A stretch of DNA of 44,871 bases from Klebsiella pneumoniae (GTDB taxonomy: Bacteria > Pseudomonadota > Gammaproteobacteria > Ga0077536). Below, piece by piece: positions 31,083 through 39,945 of this stretch (the stretch's first letter is position 1; every line of letters starts with the position of its first letter). Under the pieces are notes generated by a model, which saw only the letters and a list, made by a program, of their open reading frames with translations, ran no database searches and was not told the origin of the DNA. The translations under genes were made by a program, and so were the position numbers. The stretch lies in assembly GCA_945876945.1 (NCBI GenBank), contig CAMCQE010000018.1:1-44871 (forward strand), written 5' to 3'.

Positions 31083-32294
31083 ATGCACAGCCACCTTCTA
31101 AGCGATCTCAAGGTGCTCGACCTCACCCGCGCGCTGGCCGGGCCCACCTGTGCCCGCATGCTGGCCGAGATGGGCGCGCAGGTAATTAAAGTGGAGTCGG
31201 CGCCGGCGGGCGACATGACGCGTCAGATTTCCCACATCCGCAATCCCCGTGGCCTCTATTACGTGCAGCAGAATCTGGGCAAGAAAAGCCTGTGTGTGGA
31301 TCTGCGCGACCCGCGCGGCATGGCGCTGGTGACCTCGCTCATTCCCAAAGTCGACGTGGTGGTCGAGAACTTCAAGCCCGGCACGTTGGCGGCGATGGGG
31401 CTGGGCTACGAGCGGCTGCGCGAAATGCGCGAGGACATCATCCTGTGTTCCATCTCCTCCCTGGGCCAGACCGGGCCGCTGTCGCACCTGCCGGGCTATG
31501 ACTTCATCGCCCAAGGCTATTCCGGCATAACCTCTATGATTGGTGAGGCCGACGGCACGCCCTACATTCCGCCGGTCGGCATGGGCGATGTGGGCACTGG
31601 CGTGCATGCGGCGCTGGCCGTGCTGGCGGCGCTGCGCTATCGCGACCGCACGGGCGAGGGACAGCAGCTCGATATCAGCCTGCTCGACATGTACTACCAC
31701 TGTCAGGAAGTGACGGTGCATCAGGCCAGCGCCAGCGATGGGCGCCTGAATCCCACGCGGCAGGGGCCGCATCTCAACTACCTGTGCCCGGCCGGCGTGT
31801 TCAAAGCTAACGGCGGCTGGGTGGTCATCATGGCCTTCCAGCACCACTGGAAAGATCTCTGCGCCGCCATGCAGCGCCCCGACCTCGTCAATCACGAACG
31901 CTACGCCACCGATGCCGGCCGTCTCGCCGAGCGACCGGTGATCGTGAAACTGCTGGAAGACTGGCTGGCGACTTGCCCCGATCGCGATAGCGCGGTGGCG
32001 CTGATGCAGCAGCATCAGGTGCCGGCGGCGCCGGTGCTGTCGGTGGCAGAAACCCTGACGCATCCGCATCACGTTGCGCGCGGCACGGTGCGCACCATCA
32101 CCGACCCCATCGCCGGCACCTTCCAGATCCCGGGGATGCCGCTGCGCTTCTCTAAATTCCCCGACGATTTGCCGCTGGAGGCGCCCACGCTCGGTCAGCA
32201 CAACGCGGAGGTGCTCCGCGACTGGTTGGGCATGAACGAGCAGGAGATCGCGTCGCTCGAGTCGGCGAGCGTCTTGCAAGCGGGCGAGTATTAG
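31083..32294 (+). CDS. CaiB/BaiF-family (class III) CoA-transferase
   Basis: A 403-residue class III CoA-transferase moving CoA between acids without a covalent ping-pong. The N-terminal block KVLDLTRALAGPTCARMLAE and IKVESAPAGDMTR are typical. NLGKKSLCVDLRDPRGMALV and ENFKPGTLAAMGLGYERLRE follow. The catalytic aspartate is expected in VGMGDVGTGVHAALAVLAAL. The C-terminal part has QVPAAPVLSVAETLTHPHHV. Members activate carnitine, bile acids, benzylsuccinate, methylsuccinyl or steroid acids; the donor and acceptor are unknown. It is convergent with the nitroalkane oxidase-like gene, with a 12-base gap and no obvious terminator. Confidence 0.9.
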   Translation: MHSHLLSDLKVLDLTRALAGPTCARMLAEMGAQVIKVESAPAGDMTRQISHIRNPRGLYYVQQNLGKKSLCVDLRDPRGMALVTSLIPKVDVVVENFKPGTLAAMGLGYERLREMREDIILCSISSLGQTGPLSHLPGYDFIAQGYSGITSMIGEADGTPYIPPVGMGDVGTGVHAALAVLAALRYRDRTGEGQQLDISLLDMYYHCQEVTVHQASASDGRLNPTRQGPHLNYLCPAGVFKANGGWVVIMAFQHHWKDLCAAMQRPDLVNHERYATDAGRLAERPVIVKLLEDWLATCPDRDSAVALMQQHQVPAAPVLSVAETLTHPHHVARGTVRTITDPIAGTFQIPGMPLRFSKFPDDLPLEAPTLGQHNAEVLRDWLGMNEQEIASLESASVLQAGEY

Positions 32295-32306
32295 CCGCGC
32301 CTGAGC

Positions 32307-33551
32307 TTAAGCCGCGCCGGCCGCGTCCAGCGCGTGATAATCGGCGCTCATCAGCAACTCGTGTAACTGCCGGCGGCGTACGCCCATATTCCCGCCGTCG
32401 AACAGCGGTAACACCAGCGCGTCTTGCAGCAGCCCCCCCAGCGGCAGTTGGTGATCGTAGCTGTCGATCCCCACCACGCTCATGAGCTTCGTAATCACGC
32501 GCACCGCGGCCTCGGAGCCAAAAATCTTCGAATGCAGCGCCGCTTCCAGCGCACCCGGGGCTTGGGCATCCATCGCATGGCAGGCTTTCCAGCCGAGATA
32601 GCGCGCCGCCTCCAGCGTGGTTTTGGCGTCCGCCAGCGCATAGCCCACCGCCTGATGTTCGATGATGGGTTTAAGCCCGCCGCGCAGCTCGGTTTTGGCG
32701 AAATGCAGCGCGAAATCAAACGCCGCCCGCATCAGGCCTACGCCCATGATGCCGACCAGTGCGGCGGTGCCGGTGAAGCTCGCATCGATAATGCCGCGCC
32801 CCGCGCCGGCTTCGCCCAGTACGTTGTCGTAGGGCACGCGCACGTCGTTCAGTTCAAATACGGGTGCCGGATGCGCGCGATTGCCCACGGTATCGATCAG
32901 TTCCACCAATCGGAAACCACGCTCGGGCTTCGGCACCGCAATCACCGAGATACTCCGCTCCGGCGGCGCGGATGAGTCGGTGCGACAGACCACGCAGAGC
33001 AGATCCGCGCCGAGGCCATCCCAGCCCGCGCCGTTCATCCATTTTTTGGCGCCGTTGATCACCCATTCGTCGCCTTCGAGCCGGGCGCTGGTGCGCACGC
33101 CGGCGGCTGGGGCGGGCGCTGCGTAGTTGGCGCTGCCACCGGGTTCGCTATTGGCGAGCGCCGCGAGCGGGGCGCCTGTTTTGGTGAGGAAGGGGGCGAT
33201 GAGTTCCTGCTGTTGCGCGGGGGAGCCGGCGAGAAACACCGGCATCAGGCCGAGCAGGGTGGCGAGCAAGGTGAGCGAGACGTTGGCGTCTACCGCGTAG
33301 AACTCTTCGGTGAGGATGGCCATATCCATCAGCCCCGTGCCTTCGCCGCCGAAGGGTTGCGGAATGAGCCGGCGTAAAAAGCCTTCCCGCACGACCGCTT
33401 CATACATGGGGCGGGTGGCGGCGAAGCGTTCGGCCGGCGTGGTCAAGCCCTGGGTTGCGCTGCGAACCCCGCCCAGCACCTCGCGGGCAAAGTGCCGGCA
33501 CTGCAGTTGAAACGCGCGCTGCTCGGGGCTCAGGGTGAAATCGATGGCCAT
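32307..33551 (-). CDS. Acyl-CoA dehydrogenase-fold flavoprotein with nitroalkane oxidase-type active site
   Basis: A 414-residue FAD protein of the acyl-CoA dehydrogenase superfamily. FAD-binding blocks: LAALANSEPGGSANY, INGAKKWMNGAGWDGLGADL and KTELRGGLKPIIEHQAVGYA. Near the C-terminus the usual YEGT catalytic glutamate is replaced by Asp385 in PLFDGGNMGVRRRQ, with Arg392 seven residues later. This Asp...Arg pair is the active-site pattern of fungal nitroalkane oxidase (Asp402, Arg409), which converts nitroalkanes to aldehydes or ketones, nitrite and peroxide. From memory, the IEHQAVGYALAD and DGGN-R-RRRQ regions also resemble that enzyme. It follows the SDR gene by 40 bases on the same strand. 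An atypical acyl-CoA dehydrogenase is the alternative. Confidence 0.8.
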   Translation of the reverse strand: MAIDFTLSPEQRAFQLQCRHFAREVLGGVRSATQGLTTPAERFAATRPMYEAVVREGFLRRLIPQPFGGEGTGLMDMAILTEEFYAVDANVSLTLLATLLGLMPVFLAGSPAQQQELIAPFLTKTGAPLAALANSEPGGSANYAAPAPAAGVRTSARLEGDEWVINGAKKWMNGAGWDGLGADLLCVVCRTDSSAPPERSISVIAVPKPERGFRLVELIDTVGNRAHPAPVFELNDVRVPYDNVLGEAGAGRGIIDASFTGTAALVGIMGVGLMRAAFDFALHFAKTELRGGLKPIIEHQAVGYALADAKTTLEAARYLGWKACHAMDAQAPGALEAALHSKIFGSEAAVRVITKLMSVVGIDSYDHQLPLGGLLQDALVLPLFDGGNMGVRRRQLHELLMSADYHALDAAGAA

Positions 33552-33591
33552 GATGGGTCTCCGTGATTCAGGCGCAGTTTTGGGCGTGGGA

Positions 33592-34344
33592 TCAGGCGCT
33601 GAAGCCGCCGTCCACGCCGATGATCTGACCGTTGATATAGGCCGCGCCGGGCGAGATCAGAAAATCCACCACCGCGCTGACTTCTTCGGGTTTGCCCATG
33701 CGTTGCAGCGGCGTGTTGGCCACCATGGTGTTGATCACACCTTGCGCCAGCGCATTCCCGGCGAACTCCGGCGCGTAGATGATGCCGGCGTCGATTACCG
33801 CCGGCGCGATGCCGTTGCAGCGCACGTTGTGCGGTCCCATCTCGCGGGCGAACTGGCGGACCATCGCGCCCACCGCCGTTTTGGGGCAGCCCGACATGCC
33901 GTCGTTTTCCAGGGTTTGCAGCACCGCCGTGGTGAGAAACATCACCACGCTGCCGCCGCCGTTGGCCTGCAGCGCGCGGGTGCCGTGCTTGAGCACGTTG
34001 AAGGCGCCGCGGACGTCGGTCGCATACACGCGGTCGAAGTCTTCGTCGGGCACATCGACCATCGGCATCAGCGGAATGGCCGGCCCCGTGGCGGAAATCA
34101 CGGCGCCGAGGCCATCGCCCATTGCCGCTGCGGTATGAATGAACTGCGCGACCGACGCACCATCCCGACTATCCACCTGCGCGATGGCCGCGTGCCCGCC
34201 GGCGGCGGCGATGCGCTCGGCCAGTTGCGCGGCTTTATCCTGATGCCGGGCGTAACCCAGGAGCAGTGGCCCCCGCGCGGCGACCGCGCGGGCCACGGCC
34301 TCACCAAGTCCGCCGGAGGCGCCGAGTATGGCGATCGATTTCAT
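33592..34344 (-). CDS. Short-chain dehydrogenase/reductase-fold protein lacking the catalytic Tyr
   Basis: A 250-residue classical SDR-fold protein. The nucleotide motif is GASGGLG (residues 8-14). The NAG/N region is replaced by SATGPAIPL (~84-92). At the catalytic YxxxK site the sequence is SGCPK: Ser151 stands where Tyr is required, with Lys155 kept. Thr residues (FLTTAV, ~137-141) occupy the Ser position. The C-terminus is typical (NVRCNGIAPAVIDAGI, YINGQIIGVDGGFSA). It may bind NAD(P) without standard oxidoreductase chemistry. A GGAG precedes the ATG. It is the first gene of a two-gene unit with the nitroalkane oxidase-like gene and is divergent from the enoyl-CoA hydratase. Confidence 0.85.
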   Translation of the reverse strand: MKSIAILGASGGLGEAVARAVAARGPLLLGYARHQDKAAQLAERIAAAGGHAAIAQVDSRDGASVAQFIHTAAAMGDGLGAVISATGPAIPLMPMVDVPDEDFDRVYATDVRGAFNVLKHGTRALQANGGGSVVMFLTTAVLQTLENDGMSGCPKTAVGAMVRQFAREMGPHNVRCNGIAPAVIDAGIIYAPEFAGNALAQGVINTMVANTPLQRMGKPEEVSAVVDFLISPGAAYINGQIIGVDGGFSA

Positions 34345-34508
34345 GAATGCTTGCTCCGCACGGGATGTGCCTCGAGTTTACTGGAAGGCGCGCGCCCGTC
34401 AGCACCTGCATTTTCTGCTGCGCTGCGGCTGTTTTTACCCCGAGGCAGCGGCTAGGGTCTGTGTTAATTTTCGGCCGCCGCCACTCACTGGAAAAGGGAC
34501 GACGACGG

Positions 34509-35270
34509 ATGTCTGAAGTGCTGGTCGACTATGACGATGGCCTCATCGTTATCACCATCAATCGCCCCCAGGCGCGGAACGCCATCAACCGGGCGGTGTC
34601 GCTGGGCGTGTGCGCGGCACTTGATGAGCTCGATGGTCGCGACGATCTGCGCGTGGGCATACTCACCGGCGCGGGCGGCAGTTTTTGCGCCGGCATGGAT
34701 CTCAAAGCCTTTCTTGCCGGCGAGGTCATTCGGATCGAAGGTCGCGGCACGCTGGGCCTGATGATGCGGCCACCGCGCAAGCCGCTGATCGCCGCCGTCG
34801 AAGGCCACGCGCTGGCCGGCGGTTTCGAGGCGATGCTGGCCTGCGATCTCGCGGTGGCCGCGAATAACGCGCAATTTGGTTTGCCGGAAGTGAAGCGCGG
34901 GCTTGCCGCCGGCAGCGGCGGACTGCTCCGCCTGCCGCGTCTTATCCCGCCTAGAATCGCCATGGAACTCGCGCTCACCGGCGAGGCTTTGTCAGCCCCG
35001 CGTGCGGCGGAGTTGGGCCTCATCAACAGGCTCACCGAGCCGGGCGCGGCGCTGGCGTGTGCACGGGATCTCGCCCGGCAGATCATCGCCAACGCGCCGC
35101 TGTCGGTAGCGGCCAGCAAGCGGGTGATGGTCGAGAGCCGCGACTGGTCGCTGGACGAGATGTTCGCCCGGCAACAGGACATTACCGGGCCGGTATTGGC
35201 CTCGGCGGATGCCCGCGAGGGTGCCGCCGCGTTTGCCGGGAAGCGCGCGCCACGCTGGCGCGGTTGCTGA
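34509..35270 (+). CDS. Enoyl-CoA hydratase/isomerase family protein
   Basis: A 253-residue crotonase-fold protein. The N-terminus is typical (VITINRPQARNAINRAV). Oxyanion-hole segments are GGSFCAGMDLKAF and GHALAGGFEAMLACDLAVAA. LPEVKRGLAAGSGGLLRLPR contains one catalytic-type Glu (PEVKRG); the second Glu of canonical hydratases is replaced by the Gly/Ser-rich stretch, so hydratase, isomerase or other crotonase chemistry is possible. It starts a plus-strand unit with acyl-CoA dehydrogenase, thiolase-like and DUF35 genes. The ATG at 34509 follows AAAGGGACGACG. Confidence 0.9.
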   Translation: MSEVLVDYDDGLIVITINRPQARNAINRAVSLGVCAALDELDGRDDLRVGILTGAGGSFCAGMDLKAFLAGEVIRIEGRGTLGLMMRPPRKPLIAAVEGHALAGGFEAMLACDLAVAANNAQFGLPEVKRGLAAGSGGLLRLPRLIPPRIAMELALTGEALSAPRAAELGLINRLTEPGAALACARDLARQIIANAPLSVAASKRVMVESRDWSLDEMFARQQDITGPVLASADAREGAAAFAGKRAPRWRGC

Positions 35271-35313
35271 GATTTCCTTTATTCATGTCCCACATTAACC
35301 CCACGAGCGCGCC

Positions 35314-36486
35314 ATGATTCCTCGCACCATTTTCTCTGCTGAACACGAGCTGTTTCGCGCGACCGTGAAACGCTTCATCGCCGAAGAAGTGATGCCGCAT
35401 CACGCGGAGTGGGAAAAAGCCGGCCAGACGCCGCGTTCACTGTGGCTGAAGGCGGGCGAACTGGGACTTCTCTGCTGCAACATCCCCACCGAATACGGCG
35501 GGATGGGTGGTGACTTTCTGCACACGGCGGTGCTGATCGAAGAATTCTCGGCCGCCGGTGCCACCGGGCCTACGTTTTATCTGCACTCCGATATCGTCGC
35601 GCCCTACCTTCTGGACTTCGGCACCGAAGCCCAGAAGCAGCACTGGCTGCCGAAGATGGCGAGCGGGGAAGTCATCGGCGCGCTGGGCATGAGCGAACCG
35701 TCCGGCGGCAGCGACGTGCAGGCCATGCGCACCAACGCGCGCCGCGAAGGCGACGAGTACGTCATCAACGGCCAGAAGGTATTCATCACCAACGGCCACA
35801 CCGCAGATTTATTGGTGCTCGCCTGCAAGACCGACCCCACCGCGCGCGGTCGCGGGGTGAGTCTGATTCTGGTCGAGACTCATCGCGCGGGTTTCAATCG
35901 CGGCCGCAAGCTGGAAAAAATTGGCTGCAAGGCGCAAGACACCGCCGAACTTTTCTTCGCCGATCTCCGCGTGCCGGCCGGCAACGTGTTGGGCGGCGAG
36001 GGCAACGGCTTCACCATGCTCATGACCCAGCTCGCGCAGGAACGCCTTATTCAGGCAATTCGCGGCGTGGCCTGCGCCGAGTCGGCGGTGCGCTGGACCA
36101 TCGACTACGCCAGCCAGCGCGAAATGTTCGGGCAAACGCTGGCGGATTTTCAGAACACGCGCTTCGAGTTGGCCGACATGCACGCGCAGATTCTGGCCCA
36201 GCGGGTATTCGTCGACCGCTGCATCGAGTTACACGTGAAGGGCGAACTCGACGCCACCGACGCGGCGGCGGCCAAGCTGGTGGCCACCAACCTGCAGTGC
36301 GCGGTGCTCGATCGCTGTCTGCAGCTGTTCGGCGGCTGGGGCTATATGTGGGAGTACCCGATTGCGCGCGCCTTTGTGGATGCGCGCATGTCGCGGATCG
36401 GCGGCGGCGCGACCGAAGTCATGAAGCAGATCATCGCCAATAGCCTGCTGCCGAAAGTGCCGCGCGCGACCAAAAACCCCCGTTGA
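35314..36486 (+). CDS. Acyl-CoA dehydrogenase
   Basis: A 390-residue FAD acyl-CoA dehydrogenase that forms the 2,3-trans-enoyl-CoA. Blocks: GLLCCNIPTEYGGMGGDFLH, LGMSEPSGGSDVQAMRTNAR, INGQKVFITNGHTADLLVLA, and YASQREMFGQTLADFQNTRF. A glutamate in LAQERLIQAI sits where long-chain and isovaleryl-type enzymes keep the catalytic base; the C-terminal IGGGATEVMKQII lacks the alternative YEGT Glu, consistent with this subtype. It follows the enoyl-CoA hydratase by 43 bases and precedes the thiolase-like gene by 11. It contrasts with the divergent nitroalkane oxidase-like homologue, which differs at the base. The substrate is probably branched or cyclic, by context. Confidence 0.92.
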   Translation: MIPRTIFSAEHELFRATVKRFIAEEVMPHHAEWEKAGQTPRSLWLKAGELGLLCCNIPTEYGGMGGDFLHTAVLIEEFSAAGATGPTFYLHSDIVAPYLLDFGTEAQKQHWLPKMASGEVIGALGMSEPSGGSDVQAMRTNARREGDEYVINGQKVFITNGHTADLLVLACKTDPTARGRGVSLILVETHRAGFNRGRKLEKIGCKAQDTAELFFADLRVPAGNVLGGEGNGFTMLMTQLAQERLIQAIRGVACAESAVRWTIDYASQREMFGQTLADFQNTRFELADMHAQILAQRVFVDRCIELHVKGELDATDAAAAKLVATNLQCAVLDRCLQLFGGWGYMWEYPIARAFVDARMSRIGGGATEVMKQIIANSLLPKVPRATKNPR

Positions 36487-36497
36487 AGGAGCAGCAC

Positions 36498-37652
36498 ATG
36501 TCGATTGCGGACAAGGCCTGCGTGACGGGCATTGGCGAAACCGCCTACGTGCGCGGCTCGCCCAAAAGCGCCTTCGAGTTACAGATGGAGGCGGCACGGC
36601 GCGCAGCGGAAGACGCCGGTATTTCCCCGCACGACATCGACGGGGTGATTCCGATCGGCGTGGTGAGCGGCATCGCGGAAGACTTTATCGACAATTTCGG
36701 CATTACCGATCTGCGCTTCTCGGCGCTGATTCCGCACGGCGGCGCGAGTCCTTCCATGGCCTTGCAGTCGGCGACCGCGCTGGTGGCGGCGGGGATCTGC
36801 AATCACGTGCTGATTGCCTTCGGGCGTAACGTGAGTGCGGCCGCGAGCAAGGCGGGTGCGCGCATTCACCAGATGCCGCAGTTTCACTCCGTGACCGAGT
36901 TCGAATATCCGCTTGGCAACTGCGCGCCGGCGCAAATCTACGCGCCCATGGCCATGCGGCACATGCAGCTCTACGGCACTACGGTGGAACACTTCGGTGA
37001 AGTCGCGGTGGCCTGTCGCGAACACGCGCTGTTGAACGACAACGCCATCATGAAGAAGCCCATCACGCTCGAAGATCACCGCAATTCGCGGCTAATCGCC
37101 GAGCCCTTTCGTCTGCTGGACTGCAGTCTGGAGAGCGACGGCGGGGCGGCGGTGATTGTGAGCGCGGCCGAGCGGGCGAAGGATTTGCGGCACCGGCGGG
37201 TGTTCATTTCCGGGGTGGCGGTCGGGCATCCGGATTCACCCGCCTCCATTACCCAGCGACCCGACATGACCAGCCTCGGCCTTGGTAAAGCGGCGCCGCG
37301 CGCCTTCCGGATGGCGGGCGTGACGCCGGCAGATATCCAGGTGGCCGAGATTTACGATTGTTTTACCTACGCCGTCATTCGCCAGCTGGAAGACATGGGC
37401 TTTTGCGCGAAAGGCGAGGGCGGTCCGTTTGTGGCCGACGGCCGGCTGCGGCTGGGCGGCGCGCTACCCACCAATACGCACGGCGGTTTGCTGTCGCAGG
37501 CGCATATCTGGGGGCTCAACCACATTGTGGAACTGGTGCGTCAGCTGCGCGGTCACGGCGGCCGCGCGCAGGTGCCGGGCGCTGAACTCGGCCTGGTCAC
37601 GGGCTATGGCGATTTGGGCGATGGCGCGATTGCCATCATGCGCAGGGAGTAA
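36498..37652 (+). CDS. Thiolase-like protein without catalytic Cys, Ltp2-type aldolase candidate
   Basis: A 384-residue thiolase-superfamily protein of the lipid-transfer/SCPx group. At the position of the nucleophilic Cys motif the sequence is LIPHGGASPSMALQSA (about residues 78-92), with no Cys. C-terminal hallmarks are VAEIYDCFTYAVIRQLEDMG and NTHGGLLSQAHIWGLNHIVE. Cys-less members paired with a DUF35 protein include Ltp2, which cleaves steroid side-chain 3-hydroxyacyl-CoAs by retro-aldol reaction and releases propionyl-CoA. The DUF35 gene lies 6 bases downstream, completing the pair. AAGGAG sits 6 bases before the ATG at 36498 and favours it over a TTG at 36483. Confidence 0.85.
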   Translation: MSIADKACVTGIGETAYVRGSPKSAFELQMEAARRAAEDAGISPHDIDGVIPIGVVSGIAEDFIDNFGITDLRFSALIPHGGASPSMALQSATALVAAGICNHVLIAFGRNVSAAASKAGARIHQMPQFHSVTEFEYPLGNCAPAQIYAPMAMRHMQLYGTTVEHFGEVAVACREHALLNDNAIMKKPITLEDHRNSRLIAEPFRLLDCSLESDGGAAVIVSAAERAKDLRHRRVFISGVAVGHPDSPASITQRPDMTSLGLGKAAPRAFRMAGVTPADIQVAEIYDCFTYAVIRQLEDMGFCAKGEGGPFVADGRLRLGGALPTNTHGGLLSQAHIWGLNHIVELVRQLRGHGGRAQVPGAELGLVTGYGDLGDGAIAIMRRE

Positions 37653-37658
37653 ACGACG

Positions 37659-38060
37659 ATGTCTGAGCTTGTTCCCAAACCCGTCCCGGTGCCTTCGGCG
37701 GTCGCGCTCCCGTATTGGGAGGGCCTCCGGCGCGGGGAATTTTGCGTGCAGCGCTGCGCGGCCTGCGGAACGCTGCGTCACTATCCCCGTCTGCTATGCC
37801 GCGAATGTTTTAGCGACGCTGTTGACTGGCAGGCCATCAGCGGCGAGGGCCATATTCACAGCTATACCGTTGCCCATTACGCTTACCACCCCGGGTTTGC
37901 CGCCGAACTGCCCTACACCCTGGTCACGATTGAACTGACCGTGGGCCTGCGGGCTTTAGGTCGCTGGCTGGGCGATGCGGTGCCGCAGATCGGGGCGCCG
38001 GTGCGTATGATTCTGGTGCCCGGTGAGCCCTATCCCACGCTCTCGTTCGCGCCGGCTTGA
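37659..38060 (+). CDS. DUF35 / OB-fold zinc-ribbon partner protein (ChsH2-like)
   Basis: A 133-residue protein with an N-terminal rubredoxin-like zinc ribbon and a C-terminal OB fold. The four zinc Cys are in QRCAACGTLRHYPRLLCREC (CxxC...CxxC). The strand-rich OB part follows (YTVAHYAYHPGFAAELPYTL, VTIELTVGLRALGRWLG). DUF35 proteins bind acyl-CoA and form complexes with thiolase-like enzymes; ChsH2 activates the Ltp2 aldolase and also pairs with a MaoC-type hydratase. Immediate adjacency to the thiolase-like gene (6-base gap) supports a functional complex. It is the last gene of its operon; 190 bases precede the monooxygenase. Confidence 0.88.
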   Translation: MSELVPKPVPVPSAVALPYWEGLRRGEFCVQRCAACGTLRHYPRLLCRECFSDAVDWQAISGEGHIHSYTVAHYAYHPGFAAELPYTLVTIELTVGLRALGRWLGDAVPQIGAPVRMILVPGEPYPTLSFAPA

Positions 38061-38250
38061 GTCAGGGCGGGGCGTGATGGGGCGTGACAGGGGATAAAAC
38101 GATGGCCATTTGGCTAAAGACCCCGCGCGCCCAAGGATTTATCATGCGGGTTCTAAGATTGAAGGTGTGCCGGCCGCGTTCGAGCGGCTGGCCAAAAAAA
38201 TCACATTGAACGCCCCCGACTGAGGGGCGCATAGCAGGAGGTAAAGACAG

Positions 38251-39879
38251 ATGTCAGACGCGAAACAGCAGACGCAGGCCGCCACCCGGTTGGATGCGCT
38301 GGTTATCGGAACCGGCGTCGCCGGGCTCTATCAACTCCACCAGCTGCGCGAGCAGGGGTTTGCGGTAAAAGCCGTAGACACTGCGACCAACGTTGGCGGC
38401 ACCTGGTACTGGAACCGTTATCCCGGCGCCAAGTTCGACTCCGAAAGCTACATCTACCAGTACCTGTTCTCCGAAGACCTCTACAAGGACTGGACCTGGA
38501 GCCAGCGCTTCCCCGGCCAGCCCGAAATCGAACGCTGGATGAACTACATCGCCGACCGCCTCGACCTGCGCAAGGACATCCACTTCAGCACCACCGTGAA
38601 GTCGGCGCACTTCGACGAATCCACCCAACGCTGGACCGTCACCACCGACACCGGCGAGACCTTCGACACCCAGTTCCTCATTTCCTGCACCGGCATGCTG
38701 TCGGCGCCGCTGGCGAACGTGTTCCCGGGTCAGGAAACCTTCAAAGGCCGCATTTTCCACACCTCGCGCTGGCCGAAGGAACAAATCGACTTCGCCGGCA
38801 AGCGCGTTGGCGTGGTGGGCAACGGCGCGACGGGCATTCAGGTCATCCAGACCATCGCGCCCACGGTCGGCGAAATGAAAGTGTTCGTCCGCACCCCGCA
38901 ATACATCACCCCAATGAACAACCCGAGCTACGGACCGGCCGAAGCGGCTGCCTATAAAGAGCGCTTTGCAGAACTGCGCGAGCTGCTGCCGCGCACCTTC
39001 TCCGGCTTCGAATACGACTTCGAAAACGGTCCGTGGTCCGAGCTGTCGCCGGCCCGTCGCCGCGAGATTCTGGAAGCCAACTGGAAAGACGGTTCGCTCA
39101 AGCTATGGCTCGCCACCTGCTCCGAGCTCTTCTTCGAGTCTGCCGTGAGCGACGAGGTTTCGGAATTCGTGCGCGAAAAAATGCGCGAGCGCCTGAAAGA
39201 CCCGCGTCTGTGCGAACTGCTCATTCCCTCCGACTACGGCTTTGGCACGCACCGCGTGCCGCTCGAAAGCAATTACCTCGAGGTCTACCACCAGCCCAAC
39301 GTTGAGCTGGTCAGCGTGAAGGCCAACCCCATCAAGGAAGTCACGCCGAAAGGCATCAAGCTGGCCGATGGCACCGAGTACGAACTCGACATCCTCATCC
39401 TGGCGACTGGTTTCGACGCCGGCTCCGGCGCGCTCACCCGCATCGACATTCGCGGTCGCGGTGGCCGTTCGCTGAAGGACGACTGGAACCGCGAAATTCG
39501 CACCACGCTCGGCCTGCAGGTGCACGGTTATCCCAATCTGTTTACCACCGGGGCGCCGCTCGCGCCCTCGGCCGCGCTGTGCAATATGACCACCTGCCTG
39601 CAGCAGCAGACCGAGTGGATCACCGGCTGCCTCATGCATCTGCGCAGCAGCGGCGCGGCGGCGATTGAAGCCAGTGCGGCGCTGGAAGACGAGTGGGTGA
39701 AGCATCACGACGAAATCGCCAACGCGACCCTCGTCACCAAGACCGACTCCTGGTACATGGGCTCGAACGTCGACGGCAAGCCGCGGCGTCTGCTGTCGTA
39801 CATCGGCGGCGTGGGTAACTACCGCCAGAAGTGCGAAGACCTGGCGCGTGAAGGCTATCCGGGCTTTGTGATGCAGTAA
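38251..39879 (+). CDS. Baeyer-Villiger monooxygenase (cyclohexanone monooxygenase-like)
   Basis: A 542-residue FAD/NADPH class B monooxygenase that converts ketones to esters or lactones with O2. The BVMO fingerprint FxGxxxHTxxWP is present as FKGRIFHTSRWP. The first Rossmann motif is VIGTGVAGLYQLHQL near residue 20; the second is VVGNGATGIQVIQT. NVGGTWYWNRYPGAKFDSES is typical of the CHMO/PAMO group. C-terminal PNLFTTGAPLAPSALC-like and EDEWVKHHDEI segments agree. A strong Shine-Dalgarno AGGAGG precedes the ATG. It stands alone with a strong terminator after it. The ketone could be cyclic or branched. Confidence 0.93.
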   Translation: MSDAKQQTQAATRLDALVIGTGVAGLYQLHQLREQGFAVKAVDTATNVGGTWYWNRYPGAKFDSESYIYQYLFSEDLYKDWTWSQRFPGQPEIERWMNYIADRLDLRKDIHFSTTVKSAHFDESTQRWTVTTDTGETFDTQFLISCTGMLSAPLANVFPGQETFKGRIFHTSRWPKEQIDFAGKRVGVVGNGATGIQVIQTIAPTVGEMKVFVRTPQYITPMNNPSYGPAEAAAYKERFAELRELLPRTFSGFEYDFENGPWSELSPARRREILEANWKDGSLKLWLATCSELFFESAVSDEVSEFVREKMRERLKDPRLCELLIPSDYGFGTHRVPLESNYLEVYHQPNVELVSVKANPIKEVTPKGIKLADGTEYELDILILATGFDAGSGALTRIDIRGRGGRSLKDDWNREIRTTLGLQVHGYPNLFTTGAPLAPSAALCNMTTCLQQQTEWITGCLMHLRSSGAAAIEASAALEDEWVKHHDEIANATLVTKTDSWYMGSNVDGKPRRLLSYIGGVGNYRQKCEDLAREGYPGFVMQ

Positions 39880-39945
39880 GGCGGGGCCCGCAATGGGCCT
39901 TTGCGGTAACGGGCAAGGCGTGAAACGCCCTTGCCCATAGGAGAC

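Noticed and set aside
38100-38217. A 21-codon ORF upstream of the BVMO gene (MRVLRLKVCRPRSSGWPKKSH)
   Set aside because: No Shine-Dalgarno, no overlap with the next gene and no conserved features; likely chance.
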